Source: Sparassis latifolia
Lineage: Eukaryota; Basidiomycota; Agaricomycetes; Polyporales; Sparassidaceae
DNA: 64,000 nt
Direction: 5' to 3'
Assembly (NCBI GenBank): GCA_018466975.1
Contig: CM031555.1
Span: forward strand, 2,108,001-2,172,000
Shown here: piece after piece, positions 11,868-22,340 of the stretch
How positions within the stretch are numbered: position 1 is the first letter of the stretch
How the letters are laid out: each line of letters begins with the position of its first letter
Notes under the pieces: generated by a model
Told to the model about the DNA's origin: nothing
Database searches by the model: none
Seen by the model: only the letters and a program-made list of their open reading frames with translations
Made by a program: the position numbers and the translations under genes

Positions 11868-13270
11868 CACTTCAGGGTACCCTTTATCCCTAGCTCTTAG
11901 CAACAAGATCTTCTATAGTATGTCATAGCTAAGAGCTTCTTAAGTGTCAGACTGACCATGATACCTATTATGTCTCAGGACATTCTGTGGCATTGCCCAG
12001 GGCATAGATAGGGTAGTGGCTGGGCATATGAGATGATTATTATGTGGGATATCCTACTAGGCTAGGACATTAATTGTTTATCCCAGTATTACTGGTTGTC
12101 CCATGGTGTCAGGGGTACATAAGGATGTCCCACTGTTAGCAGAAAATGTATTTTTAAGCTGTTGTATATTTGTTGTTTCATATTTTCATCTACTGCCATA
12201 CTGTATAAACTTTAATTACATAGTACAATAAATCAGTGCTTTACTGATACTTCAAATGAGATGGGAGATCCACAAATAGTGGGATATCCCATACTAAGTT
12301 TTATATTCACCTGCAGTGTTATAATACTAATTACTATTAGTGGTATGTATAACATGTTCATTAGATCAAATAACAACTATAACAGGCCAAACAACAGTTC
12401 TTATTCTCGTGTTTCAAAAGTAATTGTATCTTTTCTGATGCAATGTTCAAATTGACGTGATGTCACCTTTAGTATATTGCATCCAACCTGAATATTCTAT
12501 AACTTTCATTAATAACCAAAAGAAACACAGTAACTCAGTCTACTTATACACTAGCAAATAAGAGACACCTTAGTTAAGTCTGCTACTATAGAATGTACCT
12601 GAATAAAGCAAGGAAGACATTTGACCTAAGATTGCAGTAAAGTTGCATTCACAAACACATACCCAATGACTTCTTATACTCTGAGACATTATGCTATAGG
12701 ATGAGATATCCCATTTAAGAACCTGTTACTCTCCAATCTTAATAATACAATGACTAGTATAGGTCTTTAGGTAATTATAGTAGTCTAACAGATATATTCA
12801 GACAAATAATAGCCTGAATAGCTGTCAGCATACAAATAAATCACATTTTAGGATGTCCTTAAAATGGAATGTCCTATTTTTATATAAAGTGCTGATAAAG
12901 CACTGATTTACTGTACTATGTAATTACAGTTTATATAGTATGGCAGTAATTGCAAAGATGAAACAACAAATATACAACAGCCAAAAATACATTTTCTGCT
13001 AACAGTGGGACATCCTTATGTACCCCTGACACCATGGGACAACCAGTAATACTGGGATAAACAATTAATGTCCTAGCCTAGTAGGATATCCCACATAATA
13101 ATCATCTCATATGCCCAGCCACTACCCTATCTATGTCCTGGGCAATGCCACAGAATGCCCTGGGACATAATAGGTACCATGGTCAGTCTGACACTTAAGA
13201 AGCTCTTAGCTATGACATACTATAGAAGATCTTATTACTAAGAGCTAGGGATAAAGGGTACCCTGAAGTG
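11868..13270. mobile_element. Long-TIR DNA transposon, copy 2, with 8-bp target duplication
   Basis: The ends are inverted repeats of about 400 bp (11,868-12,272 and about 12,868-13,270), beginning CACTTCAGGGTACCC. Flanks are ACATCATG on the left and ACGTCATG on the right, a 7-of-8 match consistent with an 8-bp target duplication of the hAT superfamily. On the minus strand both flanks encode His-Asp-Val of the chromovirus chromodomain, which proves the insertion point. The centre (about 12,280-12,860) is AT-rich without a transposase, so the element needs an enzyme from elsewhere. Confidence 0.87.
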
Positions 13271-13279
13271 ACGTCATGC

Positions 13280-14773
13280 TCAGGACCATATCCGCGGAAG
13301 CGCACAAGGTATTAGAAGCCATAACCTCGAGGGCAGTGGTCAACAATGGATTCGACTTCCCATTCCTCAGCGCCGTTGGTGGTGATAATAGGACCTGGCT
13401 GGCTGTGTTGGCGTAAAGGGAAAAGATTGGGGTCATTCTCGAGCGAAGGTTTGAGGAGCGAGGCATGAAACATGGGGAAGATGTTGGTGGATGCGGGGAG
13501 ATCGAGGGTGTACGCAGAAAATTCGGGGTAGGAGTGAAGGACTTTATAGAGGCTGTCGTAACGGACCATGAATTTAGCTACACGGTTATCGCCGCGCTCC
13601 ATGTAGTCACGGTGGTGGTGGAAGGTGGAAAGCATCACCTTATCTCCAACCACATAGGAAACCTCTTCACTGCGTGAGCGGTTAGCCTGTGCTGCCTGGT
13701 TGACCTTCGCGAGGAAGAGATTGTCCTTAGCTTCCATGACGTCTGTATCGAGGCACATGAAAAGCTCGGCAGCGCGTGTGGCCTCATCTGAGATATCATC
13801 CACCAACAACACCTGGGAGAAGGGGGGCACAAGGTATGGAGAGCGGCCAGTTTTTAACTGGAAAGGGGAGAACCCAATCGAGTTATTGACGGTGTTCATG
13901 ATGCAGAAATGCACGCATGGTAGGGCGCACACCCAGCCACATTGGTTACGAGCGACATGATACCACAAGGCTTGGATCACCGTTTTATTCGACCGTTCGG
14001 AGGCACCATCTGTTTGGGGGTGGTATGCGAGGATATTTTAAACTTGACCCCAGTAAGATGGTGAAGCACTTTCCAAAAGGTGCTGATGAAAAGTTTGTCA
14101 CGATCGGAGATGATGTCGAGTGGGAGACCGTTTTTGCAGTACCAGTGATCAAAGAATTGTGTTGCAAAGGTCTCTGCAGTGACATCAGTGCAAGTGGGGA
14201 TGAGTCGGATGTCAGAGTTTAGACGGTCAGTGACAGTCACGATACAATTGAAACCATTGTCTTCTGGGAGCAGTCCAATGAAATCAATCGTTATGCTGTC
14301 ACATCGTCCGTCTGGTATTGGTAGAGGATGTAGCGGGCCATGCAGTTTATGAGTTGGCAACTTATTGCGCTGGCAGTCTTCGCACGCCGGAACATACATG
14401 CGTTCGAGTTCTGTGCGCATGTTAGGCCAGTAGTAGGCGTCGCGAATCGCGGTGTACGATTTGTCAAAGCCAAAGTGACCAAGTGAGTCGTGCGCAAGGT
14501 GGAAGATGGCCTCACACAGCTCTGGTACTCGGGAATGACAAGTCTGTTGCCAACGTACAGGAGGCCATCCTGTTCATGCACACCGAGGGATCCAGATGTG
14601 GAGCGTAATTTTGACACCACTTGTCTTGGACATATCCCGTGTGCAGCGCTAAGAGCCACACAGGATCTGCAGTAATTAATAACTGGCTGGCGGCGGAGGC
14701 GAAAGTGATAATAGATTCTGAAATGTCGCAGAGCGATCATGTCACGATGTGTATGAGTGAGACAGCGACACAT
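13280..14773 (-). pseudogene. Chromovirus integrase with chromodomain, broken
   Basis: Minus-strand pieces give, in order, the end of the zinc-binding domain (CEDCQRNK near 14,370), the catalytic Asp motifs IDFIGLLP and ISDRDKLF (about 14,290 and 14,110), then after a frame shift near 13,980 the downstream core (NNSIGFSPFQL near 13,870). The C-terminal part has a typical FHASLLKP segment and a chromodomain (EEWEVESIVDH then YLVRFRGYGPEHD) near 13,280-13,370. A TAA interrupts the chromodomain before YLVRF, and the TIR element at 11,868-13,270 splits it right after HDV. The frame resumes beyond the insertion with WLPRHI. Confidence 0.88.
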
Positions 14774-16380
14774 GCAGAAGGGTCGATAATGACGGTGTCA
14801 GCAGGTATGCGCGAGAGGACGTCCGCAGCGATGTTTTCCTCACCTTTGATATATTTGATGTCAAAGTTGTACTGCACGAGGAATTCTTGCCAGCGGGCTT
14901 GTCTCCTGGAGAGTTCCTTTTGGCGGAAGAAATTCTCCAGAGTACGGTGATCAGTGTAGACAGTAAAGGGAACACCAAGCAAGTCGACATGCCACTTTTT
15001 AAGTGCACGCACAATCACAAGAAGTTCTTTCTCATGCACTGGGTAGTTAAGCTCTGCACCTTTGAGGGTGTAGCTCTTGAAGGCTACTGGGCGAGCGGTC
15101 TCCAATGTTTCACTGTACGAAAGAAGCGCACCTGTGCGGAAGTTGCTGGCATCGCAAGATACAAAGATTCTATTGTTACCCATGTTATCGTGATCAATGG
15201 AGGTGAGAACTTTGTGGCTACAGACAAGCTTCTTAATACTGTCGAAGGCTGCTTGGTGGCTATCCGTCCACATTGGAAAATTGAGTTCAGCATCCTTAGT
15301 AGTGAGAGGGTTGAGAACGTGCATGAAGTCAGCGAGTTTGGGGAGGAACGGTGCTATGCAGCGGACGAGCCCGAGGAAAGCCTGAACCTGGGATGTGCTG
15401 CGTGGCATGGACCAGTTCAGGATTTTCTCAACATTCTGTGGGTCTGGCTGTATGCCATTCTGTGATATGACGTGACCTAGGAAGGAGAGCTCCGTGAGGA
15501 AAAGTGAGGTTTTCTTATCGGAGCAGTACATGTGGTGTGCGTGGAGTGCCTCAAGGACTGTGCGCACATTACGAATGTGTTCCTCAAGAGTCTGCGACCA
15601 AATGACGATGTCATCAAGGTATACGTGGCAGATCTTACCGATCAACGGGTGGAGTGCGCCAAACATCCATCGCTGGTGGGTAGAGGGCACATTCTGGCAA
15701 TCTTGTGGCATTACCAGCCATTTGTACAGTCCAAAGGGAGTAGTCACAGCAGTGTATTTTACATCGTCGGGATGAACGCGGGTCTGGAAGAAGGAGTTGG
15801 TCATGTCGATCTTACCCCAGATCTTACCCTTGGCGCAGTCAGCAAGGATATCACTGATGAGAGGGAGGGGGTGCATGTCTGGGACGGTGTTCGCGTTAAG
15901 TGCACGATGGTTGTTAACCCAATGGGGAAGGGTTGTAGTGTCAGCTTTGGGAACAAGAAAGGTGGGTGAGGCATATAGGCTATCAGAGGGGCGCATTCGG
16001 CCTGCGCGAAGGTGTCCATCAAGAAGTTGTTTCCATGCCTCTCGATATTTCTTCGGGCAGTCGTACTGACAGCGCTGGATAAACATATTGGGGTCCTTGA
16101 GGACGAAACAATGGTAGACATCTGTAGGAAGCTCGTTGAGGTGTGAAATGTCATCAGGAAAGAGATCGCTGAATTCGTTCTTTATTTTGTGATTTTCAGA
16201 TTTGAGAGTCATCTGAAATGCGAGTTCTTCAGTGCACTTCCGAATTGCATGTACAGCACCGGCAGCCTTATCTACTGTGTGCTCATCACAGTGAGTTCGA
16301 CGGTCAGCAGTACATTCAGCAAGTTCACGAAAGAGGGATGCAACTGGTAATACTGAAGGTGCAGGCGATGGTGGAGGCAA
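14737..16380 (-). pseudogene. Chromovirus reverse transcriptase-RNase H (open frame of an inactive element)
   Basis: This is the longest intact frame of the element (547 codons from its first Met). The reverse transcriptase palm motifs are visible: the IDMTNSFFQ segment near residue 190, then VYLDDIVIWS near residue 255 with the catalytic Asp pair. RNase H follows with FVSCDAS near residue 410, HEKELLVIV near residue 450 and YTDHRTLE near residue 480. It would copy element RNA into DNA. The frame overlaps the integrase start and is preceded by the protease in another frame, so expression as one polyprotein is no longer possible. Confidence 0.88.
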
Positions 16381-16757
16381 AACAGTGGAGGTGCCAGTTT
16401 GCAGATGTCACGGCCAGTGGACTTGTCAGTGACGGAATCGCATTCGTGGTCGACGATAAGGCGGTTTGCCTTTAGAAAGGGTTGGCTGACAATTATAGCA
16501 TAACAACACGATGATACAATGATGGCGCGACAAGTGACCGAGGACCAAGACAAATCTGGAGATGAAACTCGGAGCTTAACCCACTCAACTGAATCCTTAG
16601 ACTCCGTACCCCACACATCTCCTAGCGGAAAAGGCTGCAGGAGTTTGCTACGATGCAAACTGAGATGTGAGATGAGTTCTGACCTAATCAGAACTGCAGG
16701 GGAACCTGAATCAATCAGCATTGGAAGCGGGTCAGAGTCGAGATGCGGGCTGTGCAC
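16272..16757 (-). pseudogene. Chromovirus aspartic protease region
   Basis: The minus-strand frame carries LPMLIDSGSPAVLI near residues 11-24, the D-S-G active-site motif of retropepsins, shortly before the reverse transcriptase frame. It begins without a clear start and ends by overlapping the RT frame, so it is a fragment of the former Gag-Pol. Confidence 0.75.
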
Positions 16758-16805
16758 AATTCCTGACCAGAGAATGTGTGCGACAGTGAAGCGAGCAAGT
16801 GGGGG

Positions 16806-17868
16806 TTATACGTACTCAGGTTCTGAATCTGAGCCCATGCCGAGGATGCCAGTGGTGGTGGCCAACGGCATAGAGTTCACGTTGATGGTGCCCACATTAT
16901 AGGCAACGTCATTGATGGACTCGGAGACAGCAGCAATGTTGGCGCGGGGTTTCACATTTTCTTTACCCTTAGTGCGGTGGGCTGATTTGACGTCTGCCTG
17001 AGTGAGCGTGTGATAAGATGACACATCGGGGAATGAGTCAGTGCAACGGTCACGCCCGTGTTCCTTTTCGGGGATGAAGAATTTGCGACATTTGAAACAT
17101 CTGTCGTTGTCGCAGAGGAGTTTCAATTCTTCATCGGTGAGCGAAGGAAGCTTTGGACCTTTAGGGCGGAGGCGTTCCCCTTGGTCATAGTCAGTGGAGG
17201 GATTTTGGTGCGTGCAGATGCGCCTGTGATGTGGAGGATGCGCGCTCGTTCGTGCATACGGATGGTGTCGAGCTGGGTGAGCTTGTCTTTCCAGTCCTTG
17301 AATGAGGCTATGGTCTTGACCTCGTCTTCATCGCAGGTGAACCGAAGGTCCTCGCAGATGTTGGCAGAGATCTGGGTGCAGAGGCGGGCATCATCGAGAT
17401 GAGAGGTTGTACCGCGAGAGTGGTGTTCAGCTTCTCGATGCTGAGAACCCAATCTTTGAAACTCTCATCTTCCTTCTGATGAGCGCGGAGTAGTTGCATC
17501 AGAATGGCCGAGTCCCAGCCTTTGGGGAGGAAGCGAGAATGGAAAGCAGCAAGGAAATCTTTCCACGTCATCGCGTCGAATGTGTCGAAGTCATTGTAAT
17601 ACCAGTCACTAATGATAGCGTCCTGGAAGCCGCCCATAACCTTGGCCACCTTCTTATCATTGGTGACATTATTGTGTTTGAAATACTGGAGGCAGGCGTT
17701 CTCCCACGCATGAGCAACAGCAGGAGTGATCTTGTCAGCAGTTAGGATGGGGGGGTGCTTGGCCGAGGATTGTATGATCGTGGCGACTCCTGGCGCAGAA
17801 GTAGACATGACTGTGGTCGCGGGAGTATCTGAATCTGAATCCGTCGATGGTGATCTCGAGCGTTGCAT
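16806..17868 (-). pseudogene. Chromovirus Gag, frameshifted
   Basis: The frame from Met at 17,868 gives a capsid-type sequence with AWENACLQYFKHN and FLAAFHSRFLPKGWD segments characteristic of Ty3/gypsy Gag in fungi. Reading shifts frame around 17,400 and again near 17,125. The last piece (17,126-16,806) has a zinc knuckle of form C-x2-C-x9-H-x4-C (CFKCRKFFIPEKEHGRDRC). At least two frameshifts make the gene inactive. Confidence 0.8.
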
Positions 17869-18275
17869 TACCGTGGGAGATGTAGGTCAGGTAGATAACA
17901 GCGAAAGGTCCGAGAGATCGGCGGTCAAGAGGGACGAGAGAGATGAGATTGGTCGTGATTCTGGGTTCAGAATCTCTGGGATATTCTCGACATCGTGGAA
18001 CAGGAGAAGATTAGCGAGATGACGAATTTGAGAGTGAGTGTTGGGCGACAGGATGGGCAAGACGGTGGTGGTGTAGGCTCAACAGCGGTCTACATCACGG
18101 GCGTCTACAGGATGGTTCTGTTGGGGCAGCAGTGTTTTAGCGGTGGGGCAATGCTTCTGCGGCCGTCTTGGCATGCAGATTGATCCGACGGTAGGGTAGC
18201 CTATTAGGCTCGGAGGTGCGCTCGCAAAGAGACGCGCAGTGTGGAAGGACAGTTTGTTTGGTGTTTAAAAAAAAG

Positions 18276-18496
18276 TGTGAGCCGGTTGTCTTCCGGCGAG
18301 CACTCAGAACAAAACAGAAATGAGATGTCTTCATTGCAATGTACAGAACGGGTCTCATAAGTACATGAGAGCCAAATGAGTGAGTATGGAACATACCTTC
18401 ATTGCAACGTACAGAACGGGTCTGAGTTGTAATGAAGGGGCAGCACGGATATGAACCTTCGTCGGGATAGCCGTGTAACCCTACGTCGGGGTTACA
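18276..18496 (-). repeat. 5' LTR of chromovirus
   Basis: Runs from TGTGAGCCGG to GGGTTACA (221 bp), with TGT/ACA ends. The 3' LTR at 11,659 matches it. GCTAG follows at 18,497-18,501 as the target duplication. The LTR should hold the promoter and RNA end signals of the element. Confidence 0.88.
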
Positions 18497-18920
18497 GCTA
18501 GGCATATGAGATGAATCTTATGTGAGATATCCTACTAATCTATGACATTGATACTCTGAAGTAAATAGTGGGACATCTTATATACCTCTGACACCTAGTA
18601 CATATCCTAGTACTATAAGATGTCCCATGTGATAATTGTGCCATTGGACCAGCCTATATCCTCTCTATATTCTGAATAATCACATATAATGCCCTTGAAC
18701 ATATATTAGCACTATGGTCAGTCATCTGAGAAGCTCTTAGCTACAATTCACTACAAATTATGTTGAAGCTAAGAGCTAGGTCTAAAGGGTACTCCAAAGT
18801 GACTGAAAACATTCTTTGTCTTATGTCTAACTTAGTCACCACTTTTGTGATGAGCAGAATTTGTATAAGTCCTTTCAGCAAAATCTACTATGTCTGTTAT
18901 ATATGAGCAAAAATTGTTGA

Positions 18921-19003
18921 GCTGATATGGTGTAGTGGTTAAAGTGTGTGAAGTTTTTTAGTCATGTGACTTTTACCTGAGGTTGAGAGTTCAATTCTGG
19001 CTA
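18921..19003 (+). repeat. tRNA-like A-box/B-box module (right arm)
   Basis: ATATGGTGTAGTGGTTAAAG (A-box-like) is followed by GAGGTTGAGAGTTCAATTC (B-box-like) about 50 bp on. It is the inverted partner of 11,243-11,324. Confidence 0.5.
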
Positions 19004-19219
19004 GGTGCAAGTTGTTAAATTAGTTTTGGCTTTGGATAATCCTTTGGATGATCTTTACATTATCCTTTAGATTATCCCTTTAAATTATCTTCAGATTAGC
19101 TTAGGATAATCCTCATGTTTGAGAGCAGTATATTATCCTTGTACATGACCTGCTTCTTAAACCTGGATTTCAGTAACTTATGAGCACTAAAGATTATCTC
19201 TCATAACTGACATCACTGC

Positions 19220-19497
19220 CTGTTTGTACTTAATAATTTCCGATAAATAATTAGAGATCTCCCTTGAGGAGCCAATTACCTTGCCTACTGAAATTGCAAT
19301 AGTAGTACTCAATATTTTATTAAGTACTGCCGCAGGCTGAACCTGACCTGAAAGAGCAGATTGGATAGGGAGATATTTCCGCGGCTTCTCCGATTTATCA
19401 GGCTCTGCCTTCTTATTAGCTGGAGTTTTTGTAGTAACTGATGATGACTTATAAGACTTCTTCAGCTTCTCCAGGGTATCATCTTCCATAATAACAT
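19220..19497 (-). pseudogene. Detached Ty3/gypsy gag fragment
   Basis: The 278-bp stretch is nearly the same as 1124-1397 of the gag-protease region at the window's left end; its minus-strand protein shares segments such as GSSREISNYLSEIIKYK. It begins just outside the fold-back arm ending at 19,213 and stops abruptly before the next repeat. The matching continuation is not found at the other end of the fold-back element (left of 11,011), so it was cut or captured by rearrangement, not simply split by insertion. Confidence 0.85.
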
Positions 19498-20118
19498 CTT
19501 TTAGCAGCACTTTGAATCACTTTGAGATACTCATAGAATTTACAGTATCTATAAGATGTTCTGAGAAATAATCTGTTGCATTTATAAGGCTATTATAGAA
19601 TTTCACTCTTTACTTTATATAATAGTTTGCATTATAACATATTTTGCTTCTGCTATTTAGCTATTATATTCTTTTTAACTCTTTGAGTTTATAAGTAAGG
19701 CTATTTGCACTTATATCATTTTGTGAAAGATGAGATTATAATGTGATTGAATTGTAAAGTATGTACTAAAGATGTAATTACATCAGAAAAAACACCTTTG
19801 GCAACAGATTACTCTAACAGCATCATAAAGCACTTAAAGCACTCAAAGTATTCAAAGTACTCAGAGTGCTCTCAAAAAAAGGTCTTTTAGGCAAAATTTT
19901 TCAGGCATTCCCAGAGTGCTCTCAGAGTGCAACTAGAATACTCCTAGAAAGCACTTAGAATTCCCTGAGGTTGTCCTTACATTCTTTCAGATCATCCTTA
20001 AGGAACTCTCAAGTATAAATATTAGATAAATAAATAAATAACCATTATACTATCTAGATTAGCAGTGAGTATCAAGGATCATCTGAGTTTAAAAGGTAAT
20101 TCTTCAACTTGTCATCAG

Positions 20119-20142
20119 CCAGGATTGAACCCTCAACCTTAA
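20119..20142 (-). repeat. B-box-like half module
   Basis: Read on the minus strand, AAGGTTGAGGGTTCAATCCTGG contains a good B-box (GGTTCAATCC). The A-box part is missing here because the arm is truncated. Confidence 0.4.
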
Positions 20143-20273
20143 AGGTAAGTATAGTATAAGCATACTTTGCATTATGTTTAACTGAGTTACCCTCTTGTAA
20201 TAGGCAGAATTTGCCCAAGTCCCTTCCACAAAATCTCATATATATATATTATATATAAGTGTAAACTTCTAAA

Positions 20274-20354
20274 CACATATAGTTTAGTGGCTAAAGTGTG
20301 TAGTGTTATTAGATCATGTGACTTACCTTTAAGGTTGAGGGTTTAATTCTGGCT
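20274..20354 (+). repeat. tRNA-like A-box/B-box module
   Basis: ATATAGTTTAGTGGCTAAAG followed by AAGGTTGAGGGTTTAATTCTGG. Same module as in the other palindromic arms, with a weakened B-box. Confidence 0.45.
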
Positions 20355-20689
20355 GATGACAAGTTAGAAAATTACCTTTCAAACTCATATGATCCTTGGT
20401 TCTCACTGCTAATCTGGATAGTATAATGGTAATTTATGTATTTTCCTAATATCTATACTTAAAAGTTCCTTAAGGATGATCTAAAAGAATATAAGGACAA
20501 TCTAAGAGAATTCTGAATGCTTTCTAGGAGTATTCTAGTTGCACTCTGAGAGCACTCTGAGAATGCCTGAGAAAATTTGCCTAAAACACTTTTTTTTGAG
20601 AGCACTCTGAGTGCTTTGAGTGCTTTAGGATGCTCTAGGATGCTCTTAGAGCAACCTGTCACCAAAGGTGTTTTTCCTGATGTCATGAT

Positions 20690-22285
20690 ATCTTGTTCCT
20701 GCTTAGCTCATATCCTGATGTGGTCAAAGTAGTGTTGCAGATCTATGAGCCAAGCAAGGTTATAACATTCGTGTTCTGCCTTAAAATGTTAAGAAGGCTC
20801 GGACATGAATGTAGATGTACTCTTGCACATAAGACATTCTGAGCTGCTACAACTATTGAGCACCACACCCCTGGAGCCGATACAGAAGAACTGATATAAG
20901 TAGACATAGAATACAGTCATGTCTGATGCTATTCATTCATACTATTACAACGACAGTCCCAAACACAGTTGACTGAGCATAAACAACAATTTGGCCCTCT
21001 CACACTCATCGCAAGACATTTGCAGAACTATGTGTTTACATCTACATTCTTCCAATCCTCTGCCACAACATCAGAACAGTCTACATTTTTTCAGGCTTTC
21101 ATCAGCCAGTCTGCACCCCCAGTCTACTTAAAAAATATGTCCACCACCAGCAGGCCAGCAAATATGATATTCACTCCTCTCTGCACATTTCCTCAGTGCT
21201 CTAAGCATGACTGGGTCCAGTACTTCCTGATTAGCCAGATTTTCAAGCTTCTGGATGTCATTTCAGCTAAGGATCGTGGCAATGCATACTGCACATTCAC
21301 TTTGCTGTTTCTGCTGAGAAAGCTGCTTATAGAGCCACATTCTCTCCGTATCTTCCAGTCTACCATAGAGGTATACACTGCAATCATCCTACAAGGACAT
21401 CTTGGGATCTTAATTTCACTCTGAGAATAAGAAGTACTTCTCACAGAGTGGCTTGAGTTCAGCCATCTCCTCTGTGGTAAGAGGCATGGGAGGTGACTGT
21501 GGCAATGTTCTGTTTGATGGCAGGATGCACTTGAGGAGTCGCTTCAAAAATGCAATTTCTGAGTAAGTTGTGCAAGAGGGCAGATCACCATCTTTAAGAT
21601 TGTCGAACCAGTTGAAGATGTCAATAACTTCATGAGTCCCCTCAATATTAGGCACTATGCTATATCCTGCAAACAACTCACCCCTTGATGAGTCAAAGCT
21701 GCCAGATGAAGAGCTCGGAGAGATAAGGTTCTGTCCATGCAGTATCTGATAAATATTTGTAAATACATAAGGCTCCCCAGTCGATTCAGCTGCTATGAGA
21801 ACTGCTCACCTGGGCCTCCTCCAATGTCCTCAGTCATTATATGGAATGATAAAAATGATCTTGCACTTGAAATTCTCAAATATGGCTTTGAATTCTTCTG
21901 CAGAAAAGATGTCCTGCCCCTCTAATGAGAGCTTATATGAACCTCATGGCTGAGCACCTATCAGAGCAATCACAAGCATGTCCTTATAACTGAGCTCTCT
22001 CACAGTCTGTACTAACACATCCTAAAAGGGCCTTACAATGCCACCAGGAGATGAATTGAACAAGGCAGTTTCAAATGGGCCTGACTTTGTCAGATTGTCA
22101 CCAACAGCATTATTGGCCTGCTTGGAAGAGCTGTTAGCTCAGATGGAGCATGGACAATACCACCTAAATGTTTCTGAGTTGCAAGGAAGCAATGCATGGA
22201 GAGCAGCAAACTCAACTGCCATCCAATGATTATTCTTTATATCAGTCAAAGCAAGCAACACTTGAATATGCTGATGTTTGTACTT
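20690..22285. other. Degenerate coding relics, family not recognised
   Basis: Minus-strand frames at 21,193-21,676 and just above read like real protein with helical, leucine-rich segments (for example CEKYFLFSE before a stop, and GRLEDTERMWLYKQLSQQ after it), interrupted by stops about every 20-80 codons. A plus-strand frame at 20,969-21,424 is the opposite strand of this and is probably a shadow. I cannot name a family. The position inside a transposon cluster suggests a decayed element gene. Confidence 0.35.
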
Positions 22286-22288
22286 ATT

Positions 22289-22340
22289 GGTCAACTGATC
22301 TTCACCAGTCAACTGGTCCTCACCGGTCAACTGGTCATCC
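22289..22340. repeat. Short tandem repeat, 18-bp unit
   Basis: Three consecutive variants of GGTCAACTGGTCCTCACC. On the minus strand they would read DQLTGE repeats. Confidence 0.6.

Larger units (their letters stand above)
11659..18496 (-). mobile_element. Ty3/gypsy chromovirus, near full length, inactive
   Basis: Seen on the minus strand: 5' LTR (18,276-18,496), gag with zinc knuckle, aspartic protease, reverse transcriptase with YLDD, RNase H, integrase with a C-terminal chromodomain, and a 3' LTR (11,659 to about 11,843). The host duplication GCTAG is present exactly on both sides (11,654-11,658 and 18,497-18,501). Reading frames contain several stops and shifts, and a 1.4-kb TIR element splits the chromodomain. 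Chromodomains in this family direct insertion toward modified chromatin; here the domain cannot be made intact. The LTR pair differs at several positions and the 3' LTR lacks its first roughly 40 bases, so the insertion is not recent. Confidence 0.92.
11501..18801. mobile_element. Long-TIR DNA transposon, copy 3 (deleted, host of the chromovirus)
   Basis: The left tip at 11,501 (CACTTTAGAGTACTC) and right tip at 18,801 (GAGTACCCTTTAG, read inward with one difference in order) belong to the family seen at 4641-6076. The left TIR is split by the chromovirus at the duplicated GCTAG. After removal of the insert it continues at 18,502 with the same sequence as copy 2 (GCATATGAGATGA...). Net length without the insert is only about 0.46 kb, so most of the interior is deleted. 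A further rearranged family fragment lies just outside at about 11,440-11,500. Confidence 0.7.
11011..19213. mobile_element. Fold-back element enclosing nested insertions (outermost layer)
   Basis: The left arm (about 11,011-11,433) and right arm (about 18,806-19,213) are inverted copies over about 410 bp. Both contain repeated GGATAATCC-type words and a tRNA-like A-box/B-box module. The outer tips resemble GTGATGTCAGTTAT (right arm read inward). Everything between the arms is accounted for by a deleted TIR element and the chromovirus inserted in it. Without its guests the element would be about 0.9 kb and has no coding sequence. Related arms occur at 19,500-24,440 and 29,928-30,760. Confidence 0.75.
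19790..20682. mobile_element. Near-perfect palindromic fold-back element
   Basis: The left tip CATCAGAAAAAACACCTTTG at about 19,791 is answered by CAAAGGTGTTTTTCCTGATG at the right tip (about 20,682). The arms, which contain GAGTGCTCTCA-type words, are inverted copies over about 350 bp. The centre (about 20,150-20,350) belongs to the older arm sequence with a tRNA-like module. There is no coding capacity. It could extrude as a cruciform. Confidence 0.7.

Noticed and set aside
15532..15969. Plus-strand frame over the reverse transcriptase
   Set aside because: Antisense shadow of the intact minus-strand RT-RNase H frame with clear catalytic motifs.
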